Shown: positions 22,979 through 31,477, counted from the stretch's first letter. The stretch is DNA of 38,296 nt from Armatimonadota bacterium (GCA_025354405.1 JANXMY010000086.1:1-38296); one strand, 5' to 3'. Numbers and translations are program-made. The notes: a model not told the origin generated them from the sequence alone.

Positions 22979-23675
22979 GTCTGGCTCGACGCCAGTAAGG
23001 GCGCAGGGCTGCCCCTAAGATAAGCAGGGATAACACGCTCCACAAGGCTGCCCAGACGAAGGGCGGCAGGGGGATTATCTGAGACATGAGAACGGCATCC
23101 GAGACTGGCCCGCCGTAGCCTGAGGACAACCCCAGCAGGGTTTTCAGATCGAACAGTGCATTGACAACGCACTGCACCCCCAGGAACATCGCCGTCAGCT
23201 CGGCGATGCGGGCCGGAAGTCGCCGGGCAGCCAGAATCAGTCCGGCGGCAATCACGACTCCCCAGCCGAAGCCAAAGCCGTTTCGTACAAGAAAGACATC
23301 CAGCAGAGCGACGATTACTCCAGACAGCCCCAGGATAAAACGTGCCGTATTCGGCCGTCGCGCCAGTGCCAGCAGGGCAGATCCATAAGCCGCCGCACCT
23401 AAGTACCCGGCCATGACGATTAGTATCCCCCACCCCCCTCCGGTGAGTGTATATCCCGAGGCATCCGGCAGTACGACGATTTTCTCCGCAGCACCGCCCG
23501 TCATGATCGCCGCGAGGGCATGACTGCCTTCATGGATAAAAGTCACAAATAGTCGCAAGGGGTAGAGCGCGAGCGATGCCATCGGGACAAACCATAGCCC
23601 AGCGGTCAGCGCACTTGCCAGTAAAAGTGTTGTCAGTGCCGAGCGGCTCGGAACCGGGACAGTTGGGGGTATCAT
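22962..23675 (-). CDS. M50-like membrane metallopeptidase
   Basis: A 237-residue membrane protein with about six hydrophobic segments. The zinc motif HEGSH lies in FVTFIHEGSHALAAIMTGG (near residues 41-59), placing it in the M50B-like group (PF13398) of intramembrane-type peptidases, many of unknown substrate. I set the start at ATG 23675, which sits exactly six bases after a TATAAT box; the long frame upstream of it is antisense to aat and does not look coding. Its 3' end overlaps the convergent pstS gene by 17 bp. A second conserved acidic motif expected for M50 is not obvious, so activity is uncertain. Confidence 0.7.
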   Translation of the reverse strand: MIPPTVPVPSRSALTTLLLASALTAGLWFVPMASLALYPLRLFVTFIHEGSHALAAIMTGGAAEKIVVLPDASGYTLTGGGWGILIVMAGYLGAAAYGSALLALARRPNTARFILGLSGVIVALLDVFLVRNGFGFGWGVVIAAGLILAARRLPARIAELTAMFLGVQCVVNALFDLKTLLGLSSGYGGPVSDAVLMSQIIPLPPFVWAALWSVLSLLILGAALRPYWRRARPISSH

Positions 23676-23687
23676 GTGGAAATTATA
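23676..23687 (-). promoter_or_regulatory. Leaderless-type -10 box of the M50-like gene
   Basis: On the minus strand TATAAT (23687 to 23682), extended by GGG, is followed by six bases and then ATG at 23675. The region lies between two divergent genes only 15 bp apart. Confidence 0.55.
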
Positions 23688-23690
23688 CCC

Positions 23691-24320
23691 ATGCCCTATT
23701 TTATTTCGCCTCGCGACGCCGGAGAGGCCGATATCGTCGGCGTCGGCGGCCCGCTTACCCCGCAGCTGCTGAGAGATGCCTACACGCAGGGCATCTTCCC
23801 CTGGCCAATGACCGGGTATCCGCTGCTCTGGTTCTGCCCGCCTCACCGGGCGGTTCTGGATTTTGATCGCCTGCATATCCCCCGCCGTCTCGGGCGGATA
23901 CGGCGACACACATCCCTCACTTTCACAATGAATCAAGCTTTCCAATCCGTGATTACTGCCTGCCGCAGCACTCCGCGCTCCGGTCAGGACGGAACCTGGA
24001 TTACCGCAGAGATGCAGGGAGCTTACACAGAATTGCACCGTCTCGGCGATGCCCATAGCTTTGAGGCGTGGGATGAATCGGGAAGACTGGTCGGGGGCAT
24101 CTACGGGGTCTGGATGAACGGGTACTTTAGCGGCGAGAGTATGTTCCACTTTGTCCCGAATGCTTCTAAGCTCACTCTCTTGTTTCTGATCGATTACCTT
24201 GCACTCCAGGGGATACAGTGGCTGGACTGCCAGATGCTGACACCGCATATGGTGGCCCTGGGAGCGCGCGAGATTCCCAGGAATGAGTTTTTGGACCGGA
24301 TACCTGCCCAGCAGGTATAA
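23691..24320 (+). CDS. aat: Leucyl/phenylalanyl-tRNA-protein transferase
   Basis: A 209-residue enzyme that adds Leu or Phe from aminoacyl-tRNA to the N-terminus of proteins bearing Arg or Lys, marking them for ClpAP-type degradation (N-degron pathway). Family landmarks are present: AYTQGIFPWPM (near residues 29-39), CPPHRAVLDFDRLHIPR, AFQSVITACRSTPR, GTWITAEMQGAYTELHRLG, AHSFEAWDESGRLVGGIYG, GYFSGESMFHF and DCQMLTPHMVALGA. The length is typical. ATG 23691 is preferred over GTG 23676, which would place the start next to the divergent gene. It ends 7 bp before the next gene. Confidence 0.93.
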   Translation: MPYFISPRDAGEADIVGVGGPLTPQLLRDAYTQGIFPWPMTGYPLLWFCPPHRAVLDFDRLHIPRRLGRIRRHTSLTFTMNQAFQSVITACRSTPRSGQDGTWITAEMQGAYTELHRLGDAHSFEAWDESGRLVGGIYGVWMNGYFSGESMFHFVPNASKLTLLFLIDYLALQGIQWLDCQMLTPHMVALGAREIPRNEFLDRIPAQQV

Positions 24321-24327
24321 TACAGCT
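24316..24327 (+). promoter_or_regulatory. Leaderless-type promoter of the geranylgeranyl reductase gene
   Basis: TATAAT (24316-24321), extended by AGG, then exactly six bases, then ATG at 24328. The box overlaps the aat stop codon. Confidence 0.6.
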
Positions 24328-25521
24328 ATGAGTAATGAGTACGATGTGATAATCTGTGGTGCGGGGCCTGCCGGGGCTTGCGCTGGATATGAAGCGGCGA
24401 AAGTGGGCCTGCGAACTTTGATTATCGAGCGGCGTACCCTCCCCCGTTACAAGACCTGCGGCGGCGGCGTACCCCTGACTATAGGGAACGACCTGCCAAA
24501 CCTCGTCCCGGAGGCCTTCGTTGAGGCCACTGTCACACACCTGCGGCACACCTGGGACTTCGCTGACGCCCATCTGGCGGAGATTAATCCTGACCCGAAT
24601 GAACCGCCGATGAGCCTCTGGATGGTGCAGCGAAGCGTATTCGACAACGCTCTGACCGAACGAGCCGCACAGGCGGGCTGTGATGTCCGCGACGGCCTGA
24701 CTGTCAAATCAGTCGAGGTGGATGGAGATACGCGTGTCCGAGTTTCGACGACTGATGGCGATAGTTATACGGCGTCTCACGTCATCGGTGCGGACGGAGC
24801 GAATGGCGTCGTCGCCCGCATGGCCGATCTCCGAAAAACGCGATTGCTGGCGATTGCCCTGGAAGCGGAAATTCCGCACGAGTGGGGTACCGGCCATGAA
24901 ACACTGCGTCCCGAAGTGGCCCATCTGGAGTATGCCGTCAAACAGGGCTATGGATGGGTTTTTCCGAAGGCCGGGCATCTCTCAGTGGGAGCAGGGATGT
25001 TCGGGCGCCGCTCCGCCGAGGGCCGAGGCGAAGCCAGCAAAGAGGAGTTAGCCTGCTGGATACTCGGCTATCTGGAAGCGCTTGGTGTCCCGCGGAAGCG
25101 TGAAGAGATCGAGTTCCACGGCTATCCTCTTCCCATCTGGGGAGGGGCAGAGCCCGTGGAAGCCTGGAACGGGCGAGTGCTTTTAGTCGGCGATGCGGCC
25201 GGCCTGGTCAACCCTCTATTTGGCGATGGGATTTCTTACGCCTGCCGATCCGGTGCCTTGGCAGGTAAAACCCTGGCGAGAGACGGCGCGGCAAATTGGT
25301 CAAAGATTCTGCAGGCGGAGTTTGGAGCAAGCCATGATGCTTCCCTGGCTATCGCAAAATTCTTCTATCAGTTTCCCGGTGTCTGCTACAAGATGGGGGT
25401 TAAAAGCCCAAGAGGGACCCGTACCGCCGCCCGGCTCATTGGCGGCGACCTCAGCTTCGAGTCCGTACTCGAGCGTCTGCCCTGGAAGGGCCTGATGAGC
25501 AAGACCAAATTGACGTGGTGA
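24328..25521 (+). CDS. Geranylgeranyl reductase family flavoprotein
   Basis: A 397-residue FAD-dependent protein. The N-terminal dinucleotide site is VIICGAGPAGACAGYEAAK (residues 6-24), followed by RRTLPRYKTCGGGVP, the cofactor and substrate motif of the ChlP/GGR family with the conserved CGGG. Later motifs are IGADGANGVVAR and VGDAAGLVNPLFGDGI, the latter binding FAD phosphate. Enzymes of this family saturate isoprenoid chains of lipids, chlorophyll or menaquinone. The organism makes menaquinone and carotenoids from genes in this window, so partial saturation of the menaquinone tail is one possibility; a role in carotenoid or lipid metabolism is another. The start is fixed by the adjacent -10 box rather than by the longer frame to 24283. 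Confidence 0.82.
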   Translation: MSNEYDVIICGAGPAGACAGYEAAKVGLRTLIIERRTLPRYKTCGGGVPLTIGNDLPNLVPEAFVEATVTHLRHTWDFADAHLAEINPDPNEPPMSLWMVQRSVFDNALTERAAQAGCDVRDGLTVKSVEVDGDTRVRVSTTDGDSYTASHVIGADGANGVVARMADLRKTRLLAIALEAEIPHEWGTGHETLRPEVAHLEYAVKQGYGWVFPKAGHLSVGAGMFGRRSAEGRGEASKEELACWILGYLEALGVPRKREEIEFHGYPLPIWGGAEPVEAWNGRVLLVGDAAGLVNPLFGDGISYACRSGALAGKTLARDGAANWSKILQAEFGASHDASLAIAKFFYQFPGVCYKMGVKSPRGTRTAARLIGGDLSFESVLERLPWKGLMSKTKLTW

Positions 25522-25553
25522 GCGCCACAAGGAGGCTTCAGAGACCGGGAAAC

Positions 25554-25608
25554 AGAGAGCCACGGATTGAAACACAGGGAGCCTCGGATTTCCAATCCGT
25601 GGCTCTCT
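25554..25608. repeat. 55-bp inverted repeat with 16-bp perfect arms
   Basis: AGAGAGCCACGGATTG (25554-25569) is the exact reverse complement of CAATCCGTGGCTCTCT (25593-25608). The 23-bp loop contains AGGGAGCCTCGGATTT, a direct copy of the left arm with three changes. It may be a REP-like or MITE-like repeat, or it may act as a terminator for the flavoprotein gene and a leader structure for the AIM24 gene. Confidence 0.8.
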
Positions 25609-25640
25609 AAACTTGTAATTCCAACCAGAGGAGAAACCAG

Positions 25641-26375
25641 ATGCGGCATCAAATTCACGGCACGACCCTTCAGACACTGGAAATTGTTTTGCAGCCCGGC
25701 GAGATGATCTTCAGCCAGACCCACCAGATGGCCTGGATGGACGACGGCATTACGATGGACACCAGCACCGGCGGGGGCGTGATGAAGGGCCTCATGCGCT
25801 CACTCTCGGGTGGCTCGCTCTTTGTTACACACTTTTCCGCTCAGCAGGGGTCTCCCGGCCTGGTTGCTTTCTGCCCACGTTTTCCCGGCACGATTATCGC
25901 GCGTCAGCTTGGCCCAGGGGAATCACTGATCTGCCGAAAAGAAACGTTTTTGTGCGCCGAGTCGTCGGTTCAGCTGGAGATATTTTTCCGCCAGCAAATT
26001 GGCAGTGGCTTGTTTGGGGGCGAAGGATTCATTTTGCAGAAGGTCACCGGGCCAGGCCTGGTCTTTTTGGACTTGTCGGGAGAAGTGGTTGAAAAGTCAC
26101 TCGACCATGGCGAGCGCCTTCAAGTTCATGTCGGCCATGTCGGGATTCAGGAGCCGTCTGTGACGTTCAGCATCACGATGATGCGCGGCTTTCGCAACGT
26201 GCTGTTTGGCGGGGATGGTTTGTTTCTCGCAACACTGACCGGGCCGGGGAAGATATGGCTTCAATCCATGCCGATTATCAACCTGGCAGAAGAGATCTTC
26301 CGGCACGCGCCGGGAGGCGGGAATAAACCCAGTGGCGGAGTAGGTGGATTGCTAGGTGGCCTTCTGGGCGGCTAA
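25641..26375 (+). CDS. AIM24 family protein
   Basis: A 244-residue protein of the AIM24/TIGR00266 family, a beta-rich fold of unknown biochemical role related to mitochondrial AIM24. Typical segments: LQPGEMIFSQTHQMAWMDDGI (near residues 17-37), MKGLMRSLSGGSLFVTHF (about 48-65), GFILQKVTGPGLVFLDLSG (about 130-148), and FGGDGLFLATLTGPGKIWLQS (about 192-212), all conserved in the family. The C-terminus is a Gly-rich tail (GGVGGLLGGLLGG). An AGGAG ribosome-binding site is well placed before ATG 25641. It stands alone after a repeat element. The function cannot be stated. Confidence 0.85.
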   Translation: MRHQIHGTTLQTLEIVLQPGEMIFSQTHQMAWMDDGITMDTSTGGGVMKGLMRSLSGGSLFVTHFSAQQGSPGLVAFCPRFPGTIIARQLGPGESLICRKETFLCAESSVQLEIFFRQQIGSGLFGGEGFILQKVTGPGLVFLDLSGEVVEKSLDHGERLQVHVGHVGIQEPSVTFSITMMRGFRNVLFGGDGLFLATLTGPGKIWLQSMPIINLAEEIFRHAPGGGNKPSGGVGGLLGGLLGG

Positions 26376-26592
26376 GTACTCGCGCAAAGATTTCCTGGGA
26401 TCTCGACCCGGCCTTGAAAGGCCGGGCTACTCGCAGAAATCCCCTCTGCCACCCGGCTATGGAGCGGCGCGGCTGCGGGCGGGGCTGAGGAAATCCCGGG
26501 TTACTTATTCACAAGTACTCAGCAGAGGCGGAACTTGCCCCGCCCTCTTTTCGGCCCCAGCTTTCTTTTTTTGGCTCAGCCCCTGTAGTAAT
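26376..26592. other. Structured intergenic region between AIM24 and mqnC
   Basis: These 217 bp lie between two convergent genes. A perfect hairpin CCCGGCCT-tgaa-AGGCCGGG occupies 26407-26426 and is a likely transcription stop. Further short inverted and direct pieces recur (GATTTCCT near 26390 with AGGAAATC near 26490; AAGTACTC at both ends). A T-rich stretch is found near 26570. No ORF of note. Confidence 0.5.
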
Positions 26593-27726
26593 TCAATCTA
26601 TCAATTCATACCGGGTGTTGCGCCGTCTCACGTCGTAGCCCGCATCGGTGATCAGCCGCTCGATCTCTTCCAGCGGCACGGTGAAGACGCAGCCTGCCGT
26701 TGAAACGACATTCTCTTCCATCATCGTGCTGCCGAAGTCGTTGACCCCGTAGCGCAGGGAGAGCTGACCGACACGCGGCCCCTGTGTCACCCAGGACGCC
26801 TGGATATTGGGGAAGTTGTCCAGGTAGATCCGGGCAATAGCAATGGTGCGCATATAGTCGAACGCCGAAGCCCGCGTTCCGCCTAACTCTGTGCCATCCG
26901 GCTGGTAGTTCCAGGCGATGAACGCCGTAAAGGCAGTCGGGGAAAGGGCCAGTGATTCGTCCTGCAACTCACGCAGCTTCCGCAGGTGCTCCACGCGGTC
27001 TTCGACCGTATCCACCGATCCGTACATCATAGTCGCCGACGAGCGCAGGCCGACCTTGTGAGCGACTCGCATACAGTCCAGCCACTCTTCAGCAGTGTCT
27101 TTGTAAGGGGCGATCCACTCGCGTACCCGATCCGTCAGCACTTCCGCCCCGCCGCCCGGCACCGAGTGCAGTCCGGCGGCCTTCAGACGCGTCAACGTCT
27201 CTTCCATCGTCAGCTTATTCAGCTTCTTGATGTAGATGATCTCGGCGGGCGAAAGCGCATGCAAAATCACAGTCGGAAAGCGCTCCATGATCGCACGGAA
27301 CAGCTCCTCGTACCACTCAATCTTGAGCTTCGGGTTCAGGCCACCCTGCATCAGAATCTCGACTCCGCCGACATCCACCATCTCCTGAATTTTTTGGAAG
27401 ATCTCTTCGCGCGGAAGAACGTAGCCGCCTTCAGCACCGGGAATACGATAGAAATTGCAAAAACGACAGCGGACGTAGCAAACATTGGTGTAGTTGATAT
27501 TACGCCCAATAATATAGGTGACTGTGTTATCCGGATGCTTGCGGAATCGCACGAGATCGGCAAGCTCGGCCAAGTCAATAACATTCTTATGCGCAAAGAG
27601 TCGCAAAGCGTCTTCGTCGGTAATGCGCTCTCCGGCATAGACCTTGTCCGCGATATCTTCGATGCCGGAAGCTTTTCCGCCCCAATTCTGGGGAGCGGGG
27701 AGTAATTCACGCTCTAAAACAGCCAT
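26593..27726 (-). CDS. mqnC: Cyclic dehypoxanthinyl futalosine synthase
   Basis: A 377-residue radical SAM enzyme of the futalosine route to menaquinone; it cyclises dehypoxanthine futalosine. The iron-sulfur motif C-x3-C-x2-C is CYVRCRFC near residues 83-90, followed by NFYRIPGAEGGYVL. Further MqnC landmarks are EILMQGGLNPKLKIEWYEEL, ILHALSPAEI, VPGGGAEVLTDRVREWI, TMMYGSVDTVEDRVEHL and FTAFIAWNYQPDGTEL. It follows mqnE by 14 bp in the same direction with an AAAGG ribosome-binding site, so the two steps are co-expressed. mqnA, mqnB and mqnD are not in the window. Confidence 0.92.
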   Translation of the reverse strand: MAVLERELLPAPQNWGGKASGIEDIADKVYAGERITDEDALRLFAHKNVIDLAELADLVRFRKHPDNTVTYIIGRNINYTNVCYVRCRFCNFYRIPGAEGGYVLPREEIFQKIQEMVDVGGVEILMQGGLNPKLKIEWYEELFRAIMERFPTVILHALSPAEIIYIKKLNKLTMEETLTRLKAAGLHSVPGGGAEVLTDRVREWIAPYKDTAEEWLDCMRVAHKVGLRSSATMMYGSVDTVEDRVEHLRKLRELQDESLALSPTAFTAFIAWNYQPDGTELGGTRASAFDYMRTIAIARIYLDNFPNIQASWVTQGPRVGQLSLRYGVNDFGSTMMEENVVSTAGCVFTVPLEEIERLITDAGYDVRRRNTRYELID

Positions 27727-27740
27727 TGTCGTCGGCCTTT

Positions 27741-28913
27741 CTAATTTGCCATCGCCAGCGGGATCGCCGGGCGCGGAAGCACATCGTGGCGAAGGGGATC
27801 GTCCAGCTCATCGGCCTGTGCCACTTCATTGTAGAAGCTATCCCGCTCGACCGGTGTCCGGCCCGCTTCGATGATTAAATTTACCAGCTGAGGCCGGGTC
27901 AGCACCTGCTGCTTGTTGCCCTGGGCATTGTCCTGGTAGGTGATCTCGTACTCGTGAATCGTGCCGTCAAGGTCATCTGCGCCGTACCACTGAGCTAGCT
28001 GGGAAACCTGGGGCGTGTTCATAATCCAGAAAGTCTTGATATGCTGGAAGTTGTCCAGCATCAAGCGAGAGATTGCGATATTGCGCAGGTCGCCGTCGCC
28101 GGTCGGATGCGGCAGATGAGAAAGCTGAGTGCCCTCCGGGTGAAACGAAAGCGGTGTAAAGGTGACAAAGTGCCCCGTTTCATCCTGGAGTGCCCGCATT
28201 TTCACCAGATGCTCGACACGCTCCGGGATCGTCTCAATATGGCCATACAGCATAGTCGCATACTGGGTCATACCCGCTTCAGCGGCGGCTTTAGAGATTT
28301 CGATCCACTGGTCACCGTCGAGCTTGCGGTCAAACAGCTCCATATGGACGCGGTCCGAGAGTATCTCGATACCGCCGCCCGGAAGCGAATCTAGCCCCGC
28401 CGCCCGCAGCTCGGCGAAGACTTCCGGCAAGGGCTTATTAGCCTGACGCTGAATCTCGGCGATCTCAACACAGGTAAACGCTTTGATGTGAACACCGGGC
28501 CGTATCTGCTTGACAGCGCGAAGCAGGTCCAAATAATATTGGTATGGAAGCTTGGGATTGATTCCCGCCACCATGTGCACTTCTTTGATTGGAATATCCA
28601 GGTGTGCTCGCAGCTTGTTCTGGACATCGACGATGCTCATGGTATATGGGTCAGGGCCACCCTTCTGGGCATAGAAGGCACAAAACTTACAGCCTTTATT
28701 GCAGACGTTCGTGTAGTTGATGTGCTGGTTTCGCACGTAGAAAGTCTTGGCCCCATTCATACGCTCCCGAACGATATTCGCCAGTGCACCGACCGCGTTT
28801 AAGTTTGGATTGAGATAGAGAGCTAGGCCATCCTCAGAATTCAGACGCTCTCCACCCATCACCTTATCATAAATATTCGTCAGCCCCGCCGATTCGATTA
28901 ACCGCTTGCTCAT
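27741..28913 (-). CDS. mqnE: Aminofutalosine synthase
   Basis: A 390-residue radical SAM enzyme that joins SAM-derived adenosine to 3-enolpyruvyl-benzoate to make aminofutalosine, the first committed product of the pathway. The cluster motif is CNKGCKFC near residues 72-79 (after HINYTNV), followed by AFYAQKGG. Typical MqnE parts are EVHMVAGINPKLPYQYYLDLL, HIKAFTCVEIAEI, LPGGGIEILSDRV, TMLYGHIETIPERVEHLVKM, LDNFQHIKTFWIM and DDLDGTIHEYEI. A GGAG site precedes the ATG. It is the first gene of a two-gene unit with mqnC. A palindromic sequence lies 54 bp upstream. Confidence 0.92.
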   Translation of the reverse strand: MSKRLIESAGLTNIYDKVMGGERLNSEDGLALYLNPNLNAVGALANIVRERMNGAKTFYVRNQHINYTNVCNKGCKFCAFYAQKGGPDPYTMSIVDVQNKLRAHLDIPIKEVHMVAGINPKLPYQYYLDLLRAVKQIRPGVHIKAFTCVEIAEIQRQANKPLPEVFAELRAAGLDSLPGGGIEILSDRVHMELFDRKLDGDQWIEISKAAAEAGMTQYATMLYGHIETIPERVEHLVKMRALQDETGHFVTFTPLSFHPEGTQLSHLPHPTGDGDLRNIAISRLMLDNFQHIKTFWIMNTPQVSQLAQWYGADDLDGTIHEYEITYQDNAQGNKQQVLTRPQLVNLIIEAGRTPVERDSFYNEVAQADELDDPLRHDVLPRPAIPLAMAN

Positions 28914-28966
28914 GGCCGCCGCTCCATTCTAACTACACTTTTGCCCAGCCGACTTTGTGAATTAAT

Positions 28967-28982
28967 GTACAATGTATTGTAC
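28967..28982 (-). promoter_or_regulatory. Palindrome in the mqnE promoter
   Basis: GTACAAT and ATTGTAC, separated by GT, form a 16-bp near-perfect palindrome whose minus-strand copy includes TACAAT, a possible -10 box. It could be an operator for the menaquinone genes. Confidence 0.4.
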
Positions 28983-29116
28983 CACAAAATCGGAAGTTTC
29001 CAACCCCAATTCGTCACTTTGGCAAGGCCGACATCCACGCCCTGACCACCGGTCGTCTGATGGCAGTGAACGGCCAGCGTGATTTTCGCGCCTGGTTTGA
29101 GCAGTTTTGCTGTATT

Positions 29117-31414
29117 CTATGGAGACGGTTTCAGGGTCGCGCAATCAAAGACGCCCCCTGCCGTATTTCCTGCGTGGGCCTCGAAACGAACTGTAATGCT
29201 GCTGCTGCCCGAGGCAGCCTTCAGAGATACAGGAAGGGAGTATTCGACCTCGAACAACTGCCCGGGCTTGTTATGATTTAGTACCTGCGTCGCGATCTTC
29301 TGTCCATCGACCAGTATGTCGAAAGTGCGCCCGGCATCATCCCCCCAGTAAGTCACCCCCAGGGTCATCGGGGTATCCGGCAGCGTTTTCAGGTCCCACT
29401 GAAATGCCTCACCATCCCGCCACCCACCATCCCCATACGCTCCGGTATTCGAATGAGTGGCAGCCAGATGATGCTCTTTCTCGGACGCAGCATTGTTAGG
29501 CTGGACGCTGTCCACGATGCGTGCTTCGCGTTTCAGGCGTGCCTTGCCGGCAGCCTGGATTGCCTGATCGCGGGCACTGCCGGGAGCCACAACCGACCAA
29601 TAGACGCCGTAGGGCTGGTCTATCACTTGATAGAGCGGTACGAACGTGACATTGTGGGGCTGGCCGACAGTGCGGAAAGTCAATGGGTGTCCCAGCACAG
29701 GAGTCAGCCAGGAAGAGAGGCTGAGAGAGTTCTCTCTGAGGTAACCGGTCGTTTTCTGGTCTGGCGTCAGGGGCGTCCCAGCATCCATAACCCCGGCAAG
29801 CACAAGTGGGCCAAACATAAAGGACTGTATGGACGGGTCGTCCGGCATCGGAGCAGAATGCAGGTGCATCGGGGTGGCGACATGCACCGTATCACCTTCT
29901 TTCCAGACTCGGCGGAGCGTTGCATAAGAGGCTGGAGCGGCATTGATCGCAGCGGGTTTGCCATTGACAATGACTTTGAATCCCTGTGCCCAGCCAGGGA
30001 CGCGCAGGTGCAGGGCCATCAGCGTCGGATATGGGACATGAACCACAAATGTTGAGCCTTGCTCTTCCGGGAAGCGGGTCTTTTGAACAATGCGAACACC
30101 GTATTCCGGCCATGTCACTTCGGAAGCAACGTAAAGATTCACATACAGGCCATTTTTGTCATGGAAATAAATACTGTCGTTCAGCTTGGCATAGGATTCG
30201 ATCCCGGTGCCATAGCAGCACCAGAAACTGTCTTTAGGCGTTCCCCATTGCTTTGTCTTTCCCGCGGCCAGCGGCAGATAGTAGAGCATCATTCCGGTGT
30301 CGGGGCGCTGTGCCGGCAGCAGGCCGTTGAAATAGTCGCGTTCATAAAAGTCGGCATATTTGGGGTTGCCCGTCCAGCGAATCAAATCGCGCGTGACCTT
30401 GAGAACATTGTAATTGGTGCAGTTTTCCTGATTGTCCCCGCTCAATGTATGCGCCAGCTTATCCGGCTCCCCCCAGTGCTCCCCAACATTACTGCCACCG
30501 GTGGCATAGGAGTGATGCTGCGTCAGCTGATCCCAGAAGTAGGTTGTAATCGTGCGGGAGTCCGCATCCCCTGTCAGCTCATAGCGGCGCGCCGCCCCCA
30601 GAATGACGGGAATATGAGTGTTGGCGTGGAAACCTGCCAGGTCGTCCTGACGATGGGCGAGAGGGTCCAAAAACGAAGCCTGCTCAAAGCGATGCGCTAG
30701 GGCCATGTCCGCGGGGCGATGGTTGATCCCATAGAGATCGTACAAAACGTTCGCCATGCCGCCAAACTCGGTATTCAAAACGACAGCCATTTGCGGGCTG
30801 CTCAATCGGTCCGTGCGAGCTTTAAAATAATCCGCCATGCGCTCTGCCACCTGCAGTGCCTGCCGGTTGCCGCCAAGCTGATACATGTCTACCAGCCCGG
30901 CCATGATTTTGTGAATCGTGTAATATGGGACTGGAACCGCTTTGCCGGCTTCCAGATCATCGAATTCACTGGTTGGGAACGCAGACAGGTAGCCGTCCTG
31001 GTTTAATGCCGTCTGGCACTTGGCAAGCTCGGCGACCAGGTAGTCACCACGAGCTTTCATCACCGGATCATTGCCGCCTGCATACATCAAAGCACAGGCG
31101 GACAAGTAGTGCCCGACAAAGAAACCACGCCATCCAGCCCCGGGATTTTCCCAGCCACCCAACGGCGCTCCCGGGGTAGGAAGTCCGGCATTCTTGCGAA
31201 ATGTCCAGAGCAGGGTGTCGGTGGAAAGTGAGAGCAGATACTTCCGGTTGGCCTCCCGCCGCGTCTCCATCTGTCCGGGCAGCAGGCGCACCTGACTCAG
31301 GGCAAAGGGCTGCAAGGCGGCCGGTAAAGCGGCAGAGGGAGCCGCCTTGACTTTAGCCTGAACCCCGCAAGCGGGCAGGAGTAAAAGGCCAAGCGAAAGT
31401 GCGAGATAATTCAT
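29117..31414 (-). CDS. Beta-L-arabinofuranosidase-type glycosidase (GH127/GH146-like)
   Basis: A 765-residue secreted glycoside hydrolase of the DUF1680 superfamily. A signal peptide is visible (MNYLALSLGLLLLPACGVQA, possibly lipoprotein with Cys16). The alpha/alpha-barrel contains GWRGFFVGHYLSACALMYA, YYTIHKIMAGLVDMY, FHANTHIPVILGAARRYELTGD, YATGGSNVGEHWG (near 300), ENCTNYNVLKVTRDL (near 330) and SFWCCYGTGIESYAKLNDSIY (near 400). The Glu of VGEHW and the three cysteines of ENCTNY and FWCC match the zinc-bound Glu-Cys3 site of retaining beta-L-arabinofuranosidases. The motif wording is closest to GH146. A C-terminal beta domain (about 600-765) may bind carbohydrate. It is last in a row of genes behind a LacI regulator and acts outside the cytoplasm. 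Confidence 0.87.
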   Translation of the reverse strand: MNYLALSLGLLLLPACGVQAKVKAAPSAALPAALQPFALSQVRLLPGQMETRREANRKYLLSLSTDTLLWTFRKNAGLPTPGAPLGGWENPGAGWRGFFVGHYLSACALMYAGGNDPVMKARGDYLVAELAKCQTALNQDGYLSAFPTSEFDDLEAGKAVPVPYYTIHKIMAGLVDMYQLGGNRQALQVAERMADYFKARTDRLSSPQMAVVLNTEFGGMANVLYDLYGINHRPADMALAHRFEQASFLDPLAHRQDDLAGFHANTHIPVILGAARRYELTGDADSRTITTYFWDQLTQHHSYATGGSNVGEHWGEPDKLAHTLSGDNQENCTNYNVLKVTRDLIRWTGNPKYADFYERDYFNGLLPAQRPDTGMMLYYLPLAAGKTKQWGTPKDSFWCCYGTGIESYAKLNDSIYFHDKNGLYVNLYVASEVTWPEYGVRIVQKTRFPEEQGSTFVVHVPYPTLMALHLRVPGWAQGFKVIVNGKPAAINAAPASYATLRRVWKEGDTVHVATPMHLHSAPMPDDPSIQSFMFGPLVLAGVMDAGTPLTPDQKTTGYLRENSLSLSSWLTPVLGHPLTFRTVGQPHNVTFVPLYQVIDQPYGVYWSVVAPGSARDQAIQAAGKARLKREARIVDSVQPNNAASEKEHHLAATHSNTGAYGDGGWRDGEAFQWDLKTLPDTPMTLGVTYWGDDAGRTFDILVDGQKIATQVLNHNKPGQLFEVEYSLPVSLKAASGSSSITVRFEAHAGNTAGGVFDCATLKPSP

Positions 31415-31439
31415 GAAGTCTTCTCAAACAAAACAGAGC

Positions 31440-31477
31440 GGCATAACACGCGCTGATATTTCTGCGTGTGTTATGCC
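31440..31477 (-). terminator. Long hairpin before the arabinofuranosidase gene
   Basis: GGCATAACACGCGC (31440-31453) pairs with GCGTGTGTTATGCC (31464-31477), one mismatch in 14 bp, with a 10-base loop. On the minus strand the sequence after it is T-rich (CTCTGTTTTGTTTG). It lies 26 bp upstream of the glycosidase start, so it ends the upstream transcript or attenuates the glycosidase message. Confidence 0.6.

Noticed and set aside
22962-24248. 428-codon version of the M50-like gene
   Set aside because: The part beyond 23675 is antisense to aat, lacks membrane character, and crosses the TATAAT box that precedes ATG 23675.
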